64,000 nucleotides of DNA from Bacteroidota bacterium (GCA_025059945.1 JANXDC010000004.1:62001-126000), one strand, 5' to 3'; shown: positions 33,283 through 42,679, counted from the stretch's first letter. A program made the numbers and translations. Notes: generated by a model not told the origin, from the sequence alone.

Positions 33283-34374
33283 ATGTTGGCTGCGATCGCG
33301 TCGTGGGGTCTTCTGGGGTTGGCGCTTGTCCATCTCGCCCCGTGGGCTTGGGCTTTACATCAGGACAGCCTGCGGGTGCGGCGCCTCGATGTGGAACGCC
33401 CGGCGCGCCCGCCTCAAGGGCCCCCTAAACCGGCGTCAACCTCTCGGTTTGAGCCCCCCTTGACCGCGCCGGCAGCCGAAGCCCAAATCCGAAGGCCGGG
33501 GGCCCAAGGGGAGCAAGCCTTTTACTGCCGTCGCTGCCGAGCTTGGGACTGCCAGCATCGTTCCGAGTGGCAACGGCCTGCGTTTGCGCAACTGCTTTGG
33601 ACGCGCTTCGGGCCCCGCTGGACGGCTGTCTATGGCTATCGGCAGGTGTTGTATCTGGAGTCGGGTCGGAGGCGCTGGGCGCGTGCGCTTCGATTGGAGG
33701 TGCGCTTTCGCGTTCGGGTATTGCACGCGGCCTATGATCGCATCGGGGCCGAGATCGTGCTGCTCGACCTAGTGCTGGAGCCGGAAGGAGGCCCCCAGCT
33801 CCATCTAAAGGCTCTTCCGGCGCGGTGGGCCCGCACACACGCCTTGCTCTATCGGGACGGCCGAGTGGAGCTGGAACGGCAGCTGTACCTATTCATAACG
33901 GATTCGGAGCATGCCCCAAAGCTTCTGTCCGCCCCGGCCGGTTGGGGCTGGACGTTAAGCCCGGAGCCCGAGGAGCCATACTGGGATCTTATCGGGCATG
34001 TGGACCTAAAGACGGGTGCGCTCACTTGGGGCGCACGGGGACCCAAGTCGACTCGACGTGCCCGCCTGTTTATCCCCCTGATCCCAGAGGACCTGTTCTG
34101 GGCCCTAGGTCCGCAGCTAGCCGGCTGGATACACGAAGGAACAGGAATCTGGGAGTACGGGCCATGGCGGTTTTCGGCACACCAGGCTCAAGACCAGAGC
34201 CTTCGCCTGCAGCTTAGCCCTCGCCAGCAGGACGAGCCGGCCCAAGGCCAAATGCGGCTGAGCTGGGATCCAGCGCACCAAGATCTGGCTCGCTTGGAGG
34301 GCTTCTGGGAGGTTTCGTTGCGCGACTCTCTGCGCCTACGTCGGCAGGTGGAGCTGCGTCGCATCGAAGATTAA
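33283..34374 (+). CDS. Hypothetical exported or membrane-anchored protein
   Basis: A 363-residue protein I do not recognise. It starts with a hydrophobic segment (LAAIASWGLLGLALVHLAPW), then a proline-rich linker, then Cys82-x2-Cys85-x4-Cys90-x-His92 (YCRRCRAWDCQH), a possible metal site, then a long beta-rich region with many Arg, Leu and Trp residues (RRARLFIPLIPEDLFWAL). No transport or enzyme motif is seen. It is transcribed alone, away from the deaminase gene (26 bases apart). Codon use looks like its neighbours. Confidence 0.7.
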   Translation: MLAAIASWGLLGLALVHLAPWAWALHQDSLRVRRLDVERPARPPQGPPKPASTSRFEPPLTAPAAEAQIRRPGAQGEQAFYCRRCRAWDCQHRSEWQRPAFAQLLWTRFGPRWTAVYGYRQVLYLESGRRRWARALRLEVRFRVRVLHAAYDRIGAEIVLLDLVLEPEGGPQLHLKALPARWARTHALLYRDGRVELERQLYLFITDSEHAPKLLSAPAGWGWTLSPEPEEPYWDLIGHVDLKTGALTWGARGPKSTRRARLFIPLIPEDLFWALGPQLAGWIHEGTGIWEYGPWRFSAHQAQDQSLRLQLSPRQQDEPAQGQMRLSWDPAHQDLARLEGFWEVSLRDSLRLRRQVELRRIED

Positions 34375-34438
34375 AGTCCAGCTTGCTTGCGGGATGGGAC
34401 GTAAGCTATGTTTGCCTGTCGCCATCCGGAGATGAGCT

Positions 34439-34678
34439 ATGTCCGCACCACTGCGACGGCGCCGGACGGCCTCGAAGCCTCCCAGCGTGCAACTTCCCTT
34501 CGAGCCCATCAACTACGGGCTTCTGATTCTGGGTGTCGTATTAATCGGCGCGGGCTTCCTGGCTATGCGGCTGGAGAACGCCGTAGACGGCTGGGTTTCC
34601 CTGTATCTGGCCCCTCTGGTGATCTTGGCCGGCTTCGTGCAGATCGGGGTAGCTATTCTATACCGCGCCGAACCGTAG
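34439..34678 (+). CDS. DUF3098 family small membrane protein
   Basis: A 79-residue protein with ribosome site GGAGATGA just before the ATG. It has LPFEPINYGLLILGVVLIGA followed by a second helix, LYLAPLVILAGFVQIGVAIL, the pattern of DUF3098, a small two-helix family largely confined to Bacteroidota and relatives. It is therefore a useful lineage marker here. In many genomes it is encoded near cell-division ftsX genes; no ftsX is nearby. Function unknown. Confidence 0.85.
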   Translation: MSAPLRRRRTASKPPSVQLPFEPINYGLLILGVVLIGAGFLAMRLENAVDGWVSLYLAPLVILAGFVQIGVAILYRAEP

Positions 34679-34721
34679 CTTGCACGCGTCCCCTAAAGGA
34701 CCCTATATTTGTTCGCAAATC

Positions 34722-34795
<74 letters not shown>

Positions 34796-34805
34796 CCGGT
34801 CAAGA

Positions 34806-34836
34806 GGGCCTCGTCGCAGAAACGAGGCCCTTTTCT
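34806..34836 (+). terminator. Intrinsic terminator after tRNA-Asp
   Basis: GGGCCTCGT (34806-34814) pairs with ACGAGGCCC (34822-34830) over a 7-base loop and is followed by TTTTCT. It sits 10 bases downstream of the tRNA. Confidence 0.9.
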
Positions 34837-34914
34837 GTACAAGAGCTCCCTTCTGCCCCGGCTCGCTTACGCATCCCCCGCTAAACTGAGCTAGTCTGTT
34901 CGCTCATGGGCCTC

Positions 34915-34997
34915 TTTGACATTAATGTCAAACCGCTTTTGACTTTAAGAAAATATTAAGAAAAGCGCTTGACATGTGAATAATTTAGGCATATATT
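34915..34997 (+). promoter_or_regulatory. AT-rich promoter island with operator-like palindrome for the AsnC regulator-glnA operon
   Basis: A perfect 18-base palindrome, TTTGACATTAATGTCAAA (34915-34932), lies upstream of a near-canonical promoter, TTGACA (34969-34974), 17-base spacer, TATATT (34992-34997). Another TTGAC copy at 34939-34943 shares the half-site. The block is strikingly AT-rich against the surrounding GC-rich DNA. It precedes an AsnC-family gene, so autoregulation by that protein is the likely use; this is inferred. Confidence 0.75.
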
Positions 34998-35023
34998 GGA
35001 ACCGTCATTAAAAATTACGGAAC

Positions 35024-35521
35024 ATGCATCAGGAAACTCTAGACCCGATCGATCTGCAGATTTTGCTGTTGTTACAGGCTCGCGGGCGCATGAAGCGCAA
35101 CGAGCTGGCCGAGCGCGTTGGGCTGTCGCTTCCGGCTGTCTCGGAGCGGATGCGCAAGCTTGAGGTGCGGGGCATAATCGAGGGTTATCATGCCGTGGTG
35201 GCCCACAAGCCCCTGGGGATCGATATCACGGCTTTCGTGCGGGTCTTCGTGGACGGCTCCCGTTATTATAGCGGCTTTGTGCAGCGGGCCACGGCGCTAG
35301 CCGAGGTGCTGGAGTGTCATTCTATTACGGGTGAGGGCTCGCATCTGTTGAAGGTGCGCACGCGCAACACAACCACGCTGGAGCGGTTGCTCTCGACCAT
35401 TCAAGCCTGGCCTGGGGTCAGGCAGACGCAGACGAGCATCGTGCTTTCCACTTTCAAGGAAACGCGCGCGTTGCCCCTTGAGCCCTCCGAGCGCCATGTC
35501 GAGCTTGAAACCCCTAAATGA
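35024..35521 (+). CDS. Lrp/AsnC-family regulator upstream of glnA
   Basis: A 165-residue protein with the winged-helix start LDPIDLQILLLLQARGRMKR and LSLPAVSERMRKLEVRGIIE, then a RAM domain with ECHSITGEGSHLLKVRT. The position 13 bases upstream of glnA, in one operon behind a single strong promoter, suggests it senses glutamine or another amino acid and controls nitrogen assimilation. It carries a longer C-terminal tail (ALPLEPSERHVELETPK) than typical AsnC. The ligand is not determinable. Confidence 0.93.
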   Translation: MHQETLDPIDLQILLLLQARGRMKRNELAERVGLSLPAVSERMRKLEVRGIIEGYHAVVAHKPLGIDITAFVRVFVDGSRYYSGFVQRATALAEVLECHSITGEGSHLLKVRTRNTTTLERLLSTIQAWPGVRQTQTSIVLSTFKETRALPLEPSERHVELETPK

Positions 35522-35534
35522 CCTAGGAGGACGT

Positions 35535-36986
35535 ATGCCACCCCCGATTACCATGGACATGCCTCTGGAGCTGCGCAGAGAGGCCATCCGGCAGGTCTTC
35601 GACCTCATCGAGCAGACCGGCGCCCAGATGGTGGACATCCGCTTCGTCGACTTTCTGGGGCAGCAACAGCACTTCTCCATTCCCGTTGCGCATTTCAAGC
35701 CGGAGATCTTCGACGAGGGCGTAGGCTTCGATGGCTCCTCGATTCGGGGCTGGAAGAGCATCCACGAATCGGACATGCTCGTGCTGCCGGACCCCACGAC
35801 GGCCTTCGTGGATCCGTTCTTCCAGCACAAGACCGTGGTCCTGCTGGGGGAGATCCACGAGCCGGGGACCTTGGAGCCCTTTCCCCGCTGCCCTCGAGGC
35901 ATCGCCCGCCGGGCCGAGCAGTATCTGAAGCAAACCGGCATCGCGGACGTGGCCTATTTCGGTCCGGAGGCGGAGTTCTTCGTTTTTGATCACGCCTCCT
36001 TTGACGAGGGTCCCAATCACGCCTTTTATAAGCTGGATTCCGATGAGGGCTTCTGGAACCGCGGCCGGCACGATAGTCTGGGATACAAGCCCACCACAAA
36101 GGGGGGTTACTTCCCCGTGCCGCCTACGGATTCGCTGCAGAACCTGCGGGCCGAAATGGTGCTGCACATGCTCTCCATCGGGATCGAGGTCGAAGCGCAG
36201 CATCATGAGGTGGCCTCCGGCGGGCAGTGCGAAATCGACATCCGCTACCTGCCCCTGCTCAAGTGCGCCGATGCGCTGTTGAACTACAAGTACATCGTCA
36301 AGAACACGGCCTGGAAGCACGGCAAGACCGTCACCTTTATGCCCAAGCCCATCTTCGGCGACAACGGATCCGGTATGCACGTGCACATGTCCTTGTGGAA
36401 GGATGGGCAGCCGCTTTTCTCTGGAGGTGGGTATGCGGGTTTGAGCCAGCTCGCCCTTTGGTTTATCGGCGGGATCTTGCACCATGCGCCGGCTGTGATC
36501 GCTTTCACGAATCCGACCACGAACTCTTTCCGCCGTCTGGTTCCGGGCTTCGAGGCTCCGGTGAACCTGGTCTACTCCGCCCGTAACCGCAGCGCGGCCG
36601 TGCGCATCCCCGTTTACTCCGACAGTCCGAAGGCCAAGCGCATCGAGGCCCGATTCCCGGATCCCTCCTGCAACCCGTACTTGGCCTTCTCGGCCCTGCT
36701 GCTGGCCGGCCTAGATGGGATTCGCAAGCAGATCGATCCCGGCGCGCCGGTTGACAAGGACATCTACCACCTGGATCCGGCCGAGTTGGCCGCGTTGCCT
36801 CAGGCCCCCAAGGCGCTCGAGGAGGCCCTCGAGGCTCTGGAGCGGGATCACGAGTTTCTGCTTGTAGGGGGGGTCTTCAGCGAAGACGTCATCCAGGCCT
36901 GGATCAAATACAAATACGACAACGAAGTGCAGCAAATGCGCATGCGGCCGCATCCGCATGAGTTTATGCTGTACTTCGACGTATAG
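35535..36986 (+). CDS. glnA: Glutamine synthetase, type I
   Basis: About 483 residues from the ATG at 35535, fixed by AGGAGG at 35525-35530; an upstream ATG at 35478 would overlap the regulator gene. Catalytic motifs include VGFDGSSIRGWKSIHESDM, GPEAEFFVFD, GSGMHVHMSLW, NPTTNSFRRLVPGFEAPVNL, NRSAAVRIP and EARFPDPSCNPYLAFSALL. KDIYHLDPAE resembles the adenylylation loop with a tyrosine. It condenses ammonia and glutamate with ATP in a dodecamer. Control by adenylylation is possible but unproven, since no glnE is visible here. Confidence 0.97.
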   Translation: MPPPITMDMPLELRREAIRQVFDLIEQTGAQMVDIRFVDFLGQQQHFSIPVAHFKPEIFDEGVGFDGSSIRGWKSIHESDMLVLPDPTTAFVDPFFQHKTVVLLGEIHEPGTLEPFPRCPRGIARRAEQYLKQTGIADVAYFGPEAEFFVFDHASFDEGPNHAFYKLDSDEGFWNRGRHDSLGYKPTTKGGYFPVPPTDSLQNLRAEMVLHMLSIGIEVEAQHHEVASGGQCEIDIRYLPLLKCADALLNYKYIVKNTAWKHGKTVTFMPKPIFGDNGSGMHVHMSLWKDGQPLFSGGGYAGLSQLALWFIGGILHHAPAVIAFTNPTTNSFRRLVPGFEAPVNLVYSARNRSAAVRIPVYSDSPKAKRIEARFPDPSCNPYLAFSALLLAGLDGIRKQIDPGAPVDKDIYHLDPAELAALPQAPKALEEALEALERDHEFLLVGGVFSEDVIQAWIKYKYDNEVQQMRMRPHPHEFMLYFDV

Positions 36987-36990
36987 GTCA

Positions 36991-37034
36991 GCGGGCGGCG
37001 GCCCGGCTCTGGGGCGCCGCCCGCGCACCCTTTT
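36991..37034 (+). terminator. Putative intrinsic terminator after glnA
   Basis: GCGGGCGGCG (36991-37000) pairs with CGCCGCCCGC (37015-37024) over a 14-base loop and is followed by GCACCC then TTTT. The stem is strong but the T-tract is short and offset. Confidence 0.6.
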
Positions 37035-37067
37035 GGGGCCCGCGGCGCAGGTGTTGTAAATTACCGC

Positions 37068-38237
37068 ATGCGCCTTAATCGGCTGCGGCTGCGCCACTTT
37101 CGGGCCCATCGGGATGCGGAATTTCTTTTCGGGCCCGTCTTGAACGTACTTGTCGGCCCCAACGGAAGGGGCAAAACGAACGTACTAGAGGCCATTCATG
37201 TGCTCTGTCTGAGCAGAAGCTTTTTAGGCCTCGAGGACCGTCATTTAGTGCAGTTCGGTCGGCCGTTTTTTGAGCTTGAGGGTTTTTTGGAATCGGATCA
37301 AGGCCTGGCCTGGACGATTCGGGTTTTCTATGAGCCCGAATCGGGAAAGCGCTTCTGGCTTAATCAGGCACCCCTAGAACGCGCAGCGGACCTGGTGGGC
37401 CGTTTTCCCGTGGTGGTCCTGGCCCCGCAGGATCGAGACCTGACGGCGGGGGGGCCGGAGACGCGACGTCGATTTTTGGACAACGTGATCAGCCAGGCCA
37501 GCCCCCTGTATCTGGAGGATCTGCTGGCGTATCGGCGCGCGCTGCGGCAGCGCAACGCCCTGCTCTGGAAGCACCGGCAGGAGCGCCAGTCCGCGTGGCT
37601 GGAGGTGCTGGAGCCCTGGAATTACGCCTTGGTGCATTACGGCTCCCGCTTGCTTTGGCGCCGAATGCGCTTCCTAGAAGCCTTTCAGGACCTGCTGCGG
37701 CGGGCTTATGAGGAGGTGGCCGAGGTGAGCGAGGAGCCGCGCCTGGTGTATCGCCCCTCCTTTGAGGTGGCGCCTGTAGCGGGCCCGGAGGCCATAGCGG
37801 AGCGCTTTCATGAGGCCCTAAAGGAGGCCTGGCCCCTTGAGCGCCGTCGAGCCCGCACCCTGGTGGGGCCCCACCTGGATGAGGTCGTCTTTTACCTGGA
37901 CGGCGTCGAACTTCGGCGGTACGCCTCTCAGGGGCAGCACCGCAGCTTCGTGCTCGCCCTCAAGTGGGCGCAGTACGCCTACCTGCAGGAGGTCCTGATG
38001 GAGCGGCCCCTGTTGCTGCTGGATGACGTCTTAAGCGATCTGGATGCCCGTCGGGCTCAGGCCTTCTTGGAGGTTTTGCGCAGCGGCCGCTTTGGACAGG
38101 TGTTTTTGACCACCACGGAGGCCGATCTTTTCAGGCAGGCGCACCCGAATGTGCGTCTGCTGGAGATCGCGGCCCCCTCCTGCATGGACTTGGGAGTCGG
38201 ACATGGGCAGCCCCCGCTTGCTGGGACAAGCGCTTGA
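37068..38237 (+). CDS. recF: DNA replication/repair protein RecF
   Basis: A 389-residue ABC-type ATPase with Walker A LVGPNGRGKTNVLEAIHVLC, the middle sequence AGGPETRRRFLDNVISQASP, and Walker B/D-loop LLLLDDVLSDLDARRAQAFL. RecF loads RecA at single-strand gaps with RecO and RecR. The small DciA-like gene begins inside its 3' end (35-base overlap), a familiar arrangement. dnaA/dnaN are not adjacent, unlike the order in many bacteria. Confidence 0.96.
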   Translation: MRLNRLRLRHFRAHRDAEFLFGPVLNVLVGPNGRGKTNVLEAIHVLCLSRSFLGLEDRHLVQFGRPFFELEGFLESDQGLAWTIRVFYEPESGKRFWLNQAPLERAADLVGRFPVVVLAPQDRDLTAGGPETRRRFLDNVISQASPLYLEDLLAYRRALRQRNALLWKHRQERQSAWLEVLEPWNYALVHYGSRLLWRRMRFLEAFQDLLRRAYEEVAEVSEEPRLVYRPSFEVAPVAGPEAIAERFHEALKEAWPLERRRARTLVGPHLDEVVFYLDGVELRRYASQGQHRSFVLALKWAQYAYLQEVLMERPLLLLDDVLSDLDARRAQAFLEVLRSGRFGQVFLTTTEADLFRQAHPNVRLLEIAAPSCMDLGVGHGQPPLAGTSA

Positions 38238-38487
38238 GGATTGGATCCGACAGGCCGGCCTAGAAAAGCCCTTCTACGAGGCCCGGGCCGCGGTGGAATG
38301 GTTTGAGGTGGCCGGACCCCAGATCGCCCGCGTTACCCAAAAAGCCTGGGTGGAGCGCGGCCGTCTTTACGTGCGCATCGCAAGCCCCGTCTGGCGCCAG
38401 GAGCTGCACCTGAGCCGTTCACACTGGCGAGAGCGCATCAACGAGCGGCTTGGCCGAGCCGTGATCGAAGAGGTGGTCTTCTGCTAA
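38203..38487 (+). CDS. DUF721/DciA-like protein (putative replicative helicase loader)
   Basis: About 94 residues from the ATG at 38203, within the end of recF. It contains EWFEVAGPQIARVTQKAWVE and LYVRIASPVWRQELHLSRSH, the short DUF721 core with its small beta sheet and one helix. The DciA family loads the replicative helicase DnaB in bacteria that lack DnaC/DnaI. Location beside recF fits replication. A longer frame from 38149 is not preferred. The 3' end overlaps the convergent M28 peptidase by 4 bases. Confidence 0.85.
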   Translation: MGSPRLLGQALEDWIRQAGLEKPFYEARAAVEWFEVAGPQIARVTQKAWVERGRLYVRIASPVWRQELHLSRSHWRERINERLGRAVIEEVVFC

Positions 38488-39851
38488 TCTCGCGGCAGCC
38501 CCTCTGGAAGCTCGGCCACCACGTAGGCCATGATGGCCAGGGCCGCGATGCACAGGTTGAGCTCCCCGGGATCGAGTTTATCGACCGTGTCGGCCTCCGT
38601 GTGGTGATACCAGAAGTAGCGCGTTCCGTCGACCACAAGCCCCATTCCGGGGACCCCCTGGCGCATAAGAGGGCCTATGTCGGCGCCCCCGCCCCCTCGG
38701 CTGATCTGGTGGGCTCCGATGGGCATCAGCAGGGAGCCGATCGCGCGCACGATCCTGTAGGCCGCCTCCGATCCCGTAAAGCCGAAGCCGAGCGGGCGAA
38801 AGACCCCCGCGTCGGACTCGATGGCCAGCACGTGTCGAGTCTGCCGGTAGCGTTCCGCGTAGGCCAGCGCCCCGCGCAGCCCGTTTTCTTCGTTTGTCCA
38901 GAGCACGACCCGAATCGTGCGCCGAGGCCGTAGGCCGAGGCGTTTGAGCAGGCGCACGGCCTCCCAGGTCGCTACGCAGCCCCCGGCGTCGTCCATGGCG
39001 CCCTGGCCGACGTCCCAAGAGTCGATGTGCCCGCCGATTACGACCACCTCCTCGGGCCGTTCCCGGCCGATGAGCTCCGCGATCACGTTGCGCGAAAGCG
39101 TATCCGGTAGCTGCCGCGCTCCCATCTGCAGGCGGACCACGGGGCGCTCTCCGCGGGCCGCAAAGCGCGCGATCAGCTCCGCGTCCTCCACGGTTATGGC
39201 CGCATGCGGAATGCGCGGCACCTGCGGGTCGTAGCTCATGCTGCCCGTGTGCGGCGTTTGCAGGGAAAACGGCGTTACCGAACGGATCAGGCTCGCCACG
39301 GCGCCTGCGCGCGCGGCCTCGATAGCCCCTTGGGTGCGGTAGCGCACCGTTTCGCCGTAGTTCGTAAACGGAGCGTTGAAGAGCACGATCCTGCCGCGGG
39401 CTTCATGGGCGCGACGGCGTAGCTCCTCGAAATCGCGCACGACCAAGACCTCGGCCGTGATGCCCTCAGGGGGGGTGCCGATGCTGCCCCCTAGGCCGAG
39501 CATGGGCAGCCGGCGGCGCACGGGGGCCAGGAGTTCAGCCGACTCTTCCCCGCGCACCCAGCGGGGCACCGGCACGGGCTCCCCTCGCACGTTCTCCAGT
39601 CCATCGGCCCGCATCTGCTCCAAAATCCAGTCGATGGCCCGCTCCAGGTTCGGCGTACCGCTGAAGCGAGGCCCAAAGCGATCGCAAAGCTCCGCCAAGC
39701 GCGCATAGGCGAAGCTGTCGCGCGTGGCCTCCCGGATAATGCGCTCGGCGACGGGCCGGTAGGTGCGCACGATCGCAGCCGAATCCAGCCCCTGTGCCCA
39801 GCTGAGGCCAGTGGGCACAAGCCAGGTGCAAAGCAGGATCACGTGACGCAT
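38484..39851 (-). CDS. Secreted M28-family zinc peptidase (PGCP/carboxypeptidase Q-like)
   Basis: A 455-residue protein with signal peptide MRHVILLCTWLVPTGLSWAQ. A PA-like domain (about residues 130-240) is inserted before the co-catalytic zinc peptidase core: GGHIDSWD, GAMDDAGGC, WTNEENGLRG, AIESDAGVF and the last ligand in YFWYHHTEADT. The set His-Asp-Glu-Asp-His is complete, so the enzyme should be active. It probably removes N- or C-terminal residues from small peptides outside the cytoplasm. It is monocistronic, with a 134-base gap to the divergent transketolase. Confidence 0.92.
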   Translation of the reverse strand: MRHVILLCTWLVPTGLSWAQGLDSAAIVRTYRPVAERIIREATRDSFAYARLAELCDRFGPRFSGTPNLERAIDWILEQMRADGLENVRGEPVPVPRWVRGEESAELLAPVRRRLPMLGLGGSIGTPPEGITAEVLVVRDFEELRRRAHEARGRIVLFNAPFTNYGETVRYRTQGAIEAARAGAVASLIRSVTPFSLQTPHTGSMSYDPQVPRIPHAAITVEDAELIARFAARGERPVVRLQMGARQLPDTLSRNVIAELIGRERPEEVVVIGGHIDSWDVGQGAMDDAGGCVATWEAVRLLKRLGLRPRRTIRVVLWTNEENGLRGALAYAERYRQTRHVLAIESDAGVFRPLGFGFTGSEAAYRIVRAIGSLLMPIGAHQISRGGGGADIGPLMRQGVPGMGLVVDGTRYFWYHHTEADTVDKLDPGELNLCIAALAIMAYVVAELPEGLPRD

Positions 39852-39985
39852 GATGCCGCCTCCCGCAGACTACGCCGGAAAATACGCTTTTGAGCCGGAT
39901 CAAAGTGCAACGATTCGGAAACCCCCTTGGATTGCGCCCAACTGGGCCGCGGTCGGATTTTTGCTCCGGACAAAAGGCCTTCGTG

Positions 39986-42007
39986 ATGAACCACAGACGC
40001 GCCATCGATACGATCCGCCTGCTGGCCGTTGACGCCGTAGAAGGCGCCCGCTCCGGGCATCCCGGCATGCCCATGGGGGCGGCGCCGATGGCCTACGTGC
40101 TCTGGACGGAGTTTTTGCGACATAACCCGAGCAATCCGCATTGGCCCAATCGGGACCGCTTCGTGCTCTCCGCCGGACACGGGTCCATGCTGCTGTACGC
40201 CCTGCTTTATCTTACCGGATACGATTTGCCGCTAGAGGAGCTCAAGCGGTTTCGCCAGTGGGGAAGCCGCACCCCCGGGCATCCGGAGCGGGAGCTTACG
40301 CCCGGGGTGGAGGTGACCACGGGGCCCCTGGGTCAGGGGTTGGCCACGGCCGTAGGTATAGCCGCGGCGGGCAAGCACCTGGCCGCGCGCTACAACCGGC
40401 CCGGCTTTGCGCTTTTCGACTACCGCGTTTTCGTGCTCGCCTCCGACGGGGATCTGATGGAGGGCGTGACCGCGGAGGCCTCCGCGCTGGCCGGGCATTG
40501 GAGGCTGGACAACCTCATAGTGCTTTACGACGACAACCGCATCACGATCGACGGCCCCACGGAGCTGGCCTGGAGCGAGGACGTTATGGCCCGCTATCGG
40601 GCCTATGGCTGGTATGTGCGCGCAGTGCCCGACGGCAACCACCTGGGCATGTTGCGCAAGGCCATTCGCGGGGCGCTCGAGGCGGGCCGGCCGGCCCTTC
40701 TGAAGGTGCGCACGCACATCGGCTACGGAAGCCCCAACAAGCAAGATACGGCCAAGGCCCACGGAGAGCCGCTGGGCCCAGAAGAGGTGCGCCTGGTCAA
40801 GGAGCGCTTTGGCTTTCCTCCGGATGAGGCCTTCGTGGTCGAAGAGCCCGTGCTGCGCTACTTTCGGCAAGCCTTGCGGCGAGGGCGCATCTGGGAGAAC
40901 CGATGGAACAAGCTGTTGGCCCGCTACCGAAAGGCCTACCCGCAGGAGGCCCGCGAGCTGGAGGAGCTGCTCACGGAGGGCGGTGATCCGAGCTGCTGGT
41001 GGGAGGCGCGCCCTCGATTCGAGCCGGGAACGAATCTGGCCACGCGAGCCGCCTCGGGCAAGACGTTGGAAGCGATCTTGCCCCGGATGCCCTTCTTGGT
41101 GGGCGGCTCGGCTGATCTGACCCCCTCCAACAACACGCGTCCGGAGGGCACGGTGGAGGACTTTCAGCAGGGGCGTTATGCGGGGCGTTACTTTCGCTTC
41201 GGGGTTCGGGAGCACGCCATGGCCGCCATCGCCAACGGCCTGGCCTTGAGCGGTCTGCGTCCCTATGTGGGCACGTTTTTGGTCTTCAGCGACTACATGC
41301 GGCCCGCGATCCGGATGGCGGCTTTGTCCCAGATTCCCACGATCTTCGTGTGCACGCACGACTCGATCGGGCTCGGCGAAGATGGCCCCACGCACCAGCC
41401 TGTAGAGCATCTAGCCTCCCTGCGTGCCATGCCCAACTGCTGGCTCGTCCGCCCCGCCGACGCCAACGAGACCGTCTACGCCTGGCGCATCGCGCTCGAA
41501 CGCCGCGATGGCCCCACGGTGCTCGCCCTCACCCGACAGGCTGTGCCCGTGCTGGAGGGCACGGATACGGAGGCGGTCCTGCGGGGCGGATACGTGCTGC
41601 GGGACGCTCCTGGGCCTCAGGTGGTGCTCATCGCCACGGGATCAGAGGTGGCCTTGGCCTTGGCCGCCTGGGAACGGCTGCGGCAGGAGGGTATAGCGGC
41701 TCGCGTGGTGAGCCTGCCCTGTTGGGAGCTTTTCGAAGCCCAGCCGGAGGCCTACCGGCGCGCCGTTCTGCCTCCAGGCGTTCCGAAACTGGCCATCGAG
41801 GCGGGCAGCACGCTGGGCTGGGACCGTTATGCGGATGCCGTGCTGGGGCTGGACCGATTCGGGGCCTCGGCTCCACAGGCGGTCTTGTGGGAGCGGTTCG
41901 GCTTCACCCCAGAACGGGTGTTGGAGCGCGTGCGCGCGCTCCTGAGGGCGTACGGAGGGCTCGGGGCCGACGGCTGCTCGGCCTCCGCTGTTTCGGCGCA
42001 TCTGTAA
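39986..42007 (+). CDS. tkt: Transketolase
   Basis: About 673 residues from the ATG at 39986; an upstream ATG at 39890 gives a poor leader. TPP-binding and catalytic motifs include [87 protein letters not shown] and [19 protein letters not shown]. It moves two-carbon units in the pentose phosphate pathway. Length is normal. The thioredoxin-like gene 18 bases downstream may be co-transcribed. Confidence 0.97.
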   Translation: MNHRRAIDTIRLLAVDAVEGARSGHPGMPMGAAPMAYVLWTEFLRHNPSNPHWPNRDRFVLSAGHGSMLLYALLYLTGYDLPLEELKRFRQWGSRTPGHPERELTPGVEVTTGPLGQGLATAVGIAAAGKHLAARYNRPGFALFDYRVFVLASDGDLMEGVTAEASALAGHWRLDNLIVLYDDNRITIDGPTELAWSEDVMARYRAYGWYVRAVPDGNHLGMLRKAIRGALEAGRPALLKVRTHIGYGSPNKQDTAKAHGEPLGPEEVRLVKERFGFPPDEAFVVEEPVLRYFRQALRRGRIWENRWNKLLARYRKAYPQEARELEELLTEGGDPSCWWEARPRFEPGTNLATRAASGKTLEAILPRMPFLVGGSADLTPSNNTRPEGTVEDFQQGRYAGRYFRFGVREHAMAAIANGLALSGLRPYVGTFLVFSDYMRPAIRMAALSQIPTIFVCTHDSIGLGEDGPTHQPVEHLASLRAMPNCWLVRPADANETVYAWRIALERRDGPTVLALTRQAVPVLEGTDTEAVLRGGYVLRDAPGPQVVLIATGSEVALALAAWERLRQEGIAARVVSLPCWELFEAQPEAYRRAVLPPGVPKLAIEAGSTLGWDRYADAVLGLDRFGASAPQAVLWERFGFTPERVLERVRALLRAYGGLGADGCSASAVSAHL

Positions 42008-42025
42008 AGGCGACGGGGAGCGCTT

Positions 42026-42538
42026 ATGCGAGGCGGGCTTCTGTTTGCGGTGCTGTCGTGCTGGGTGCTTTCTGGGCCCCTATGGGCGCAGGGGGCGGCA
42101 GAGGGGTTTCGTTGGTTCGATCCCGGCTCGGGCCTAGAGGAGGCGCAGCGAAGCGGCAAACCGCTACTGGTCGCCGTCTACACGGACTGGTGCTCCTGGT
42201 GTCGGCGCATGGATCGGGAGGTTTACGCGCACCCCGAGGTGCAGGCCTATCTGGCCCGGGCCTTTGTGCCCGTGCGGCTTAACGCCGAGGATGCGCGCAC
42301 CCGGTTTCGGTTCCGAGGTCAAGAGGTGACGCCGGCCATTTGGGCGCGCGCCTTTCGGGTTTCGGGCTATCCAACCGCGCTTTTCTTGGAGCCCGACGGC
42401 AGCCTGATCGCGCCCGTTCCAGGCTATCACCCCCCGGAGCGGTTCCTGCTCATCGCCCGTTACATCGGAGAGCGGGCCTTTGAGCGCATGCGCTTTGAGG
42501 ACTTCGTGCGCGCTCAGGGTTCCGGTAAGCTTGACTAG
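42026..42538 (+). CDS. Secreted thioredoxin-like protein
   Basis: A 170-residue protein with a signal peptide (about residues 1-22, ending WAQG). The domain has AVYTDWCSWCRRMDREVY with the Cys-Ser-Trp-Cys redox pair, and the cis-proline segment VSGYPTALFLEPDG. This resembles thioredoxin_7/DUF255-type periplasmic thiol proteins. Reduction or isomerisation of disulfides in exported proteins is likely; partners are unknown. Confidence 0.9.
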   Translation: MRGGLLFAVLSCWVLSGPLWAQGAAEGFRWFDPGSGLEEAQRSGKPLLVAVYTDWCSWCRRMDREVYAHPEVQAYLARAFVPVRLNAEDARTRFRFRGQEVTPAIWARAFRVSGYPTALFLEPDGSLIAPVPGYHPPERFLLIARYIGERAFERMRFEDFVRAQGSGKLD

Positions 42539-42570
42539 GCCCTCCGCCGAACGTATTTTTGGCCCACACC

Positions 42571-42643
42571 GGACAGGTAGCTCAGGCGGTAGAGCAGAGG
42601 ACTGAAAATCCTCGTGTCGGGGGTTCGACTCCCTCCCTGTCCA
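42571..42643 (+). tRNA. tRNA-Phe (anticodon GAA)
   Basis: A 73-base cloverleaf: acceptor GGACAGG/CCTGTCC with discriminator A, D arm GCTCAGGCGGTAGAGC, anticodon loop CTGAAAA with GAA, and T arm GGGGGTTCGACTCCCTC. CCA is not encoded (ACGG follows). Confidence 0.97.
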
Positions 42644-42646
42644 CGG

Positions 42647-42679
42647 GGCCGGGCCTGCGGGCCTGGCCTTCATGTTTTT
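42647..42679 (+). terminator. Putative terminator after tRNA-Phe
   Basis: GGCCGGGCC (42647-42655) pairs with GGCCTGGCC (42660-42668), nine pairs with one G-U, over a 4-base loop. Then TTCATGTTTTT follows. The T-run is delayed. Confidence 0.6.
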
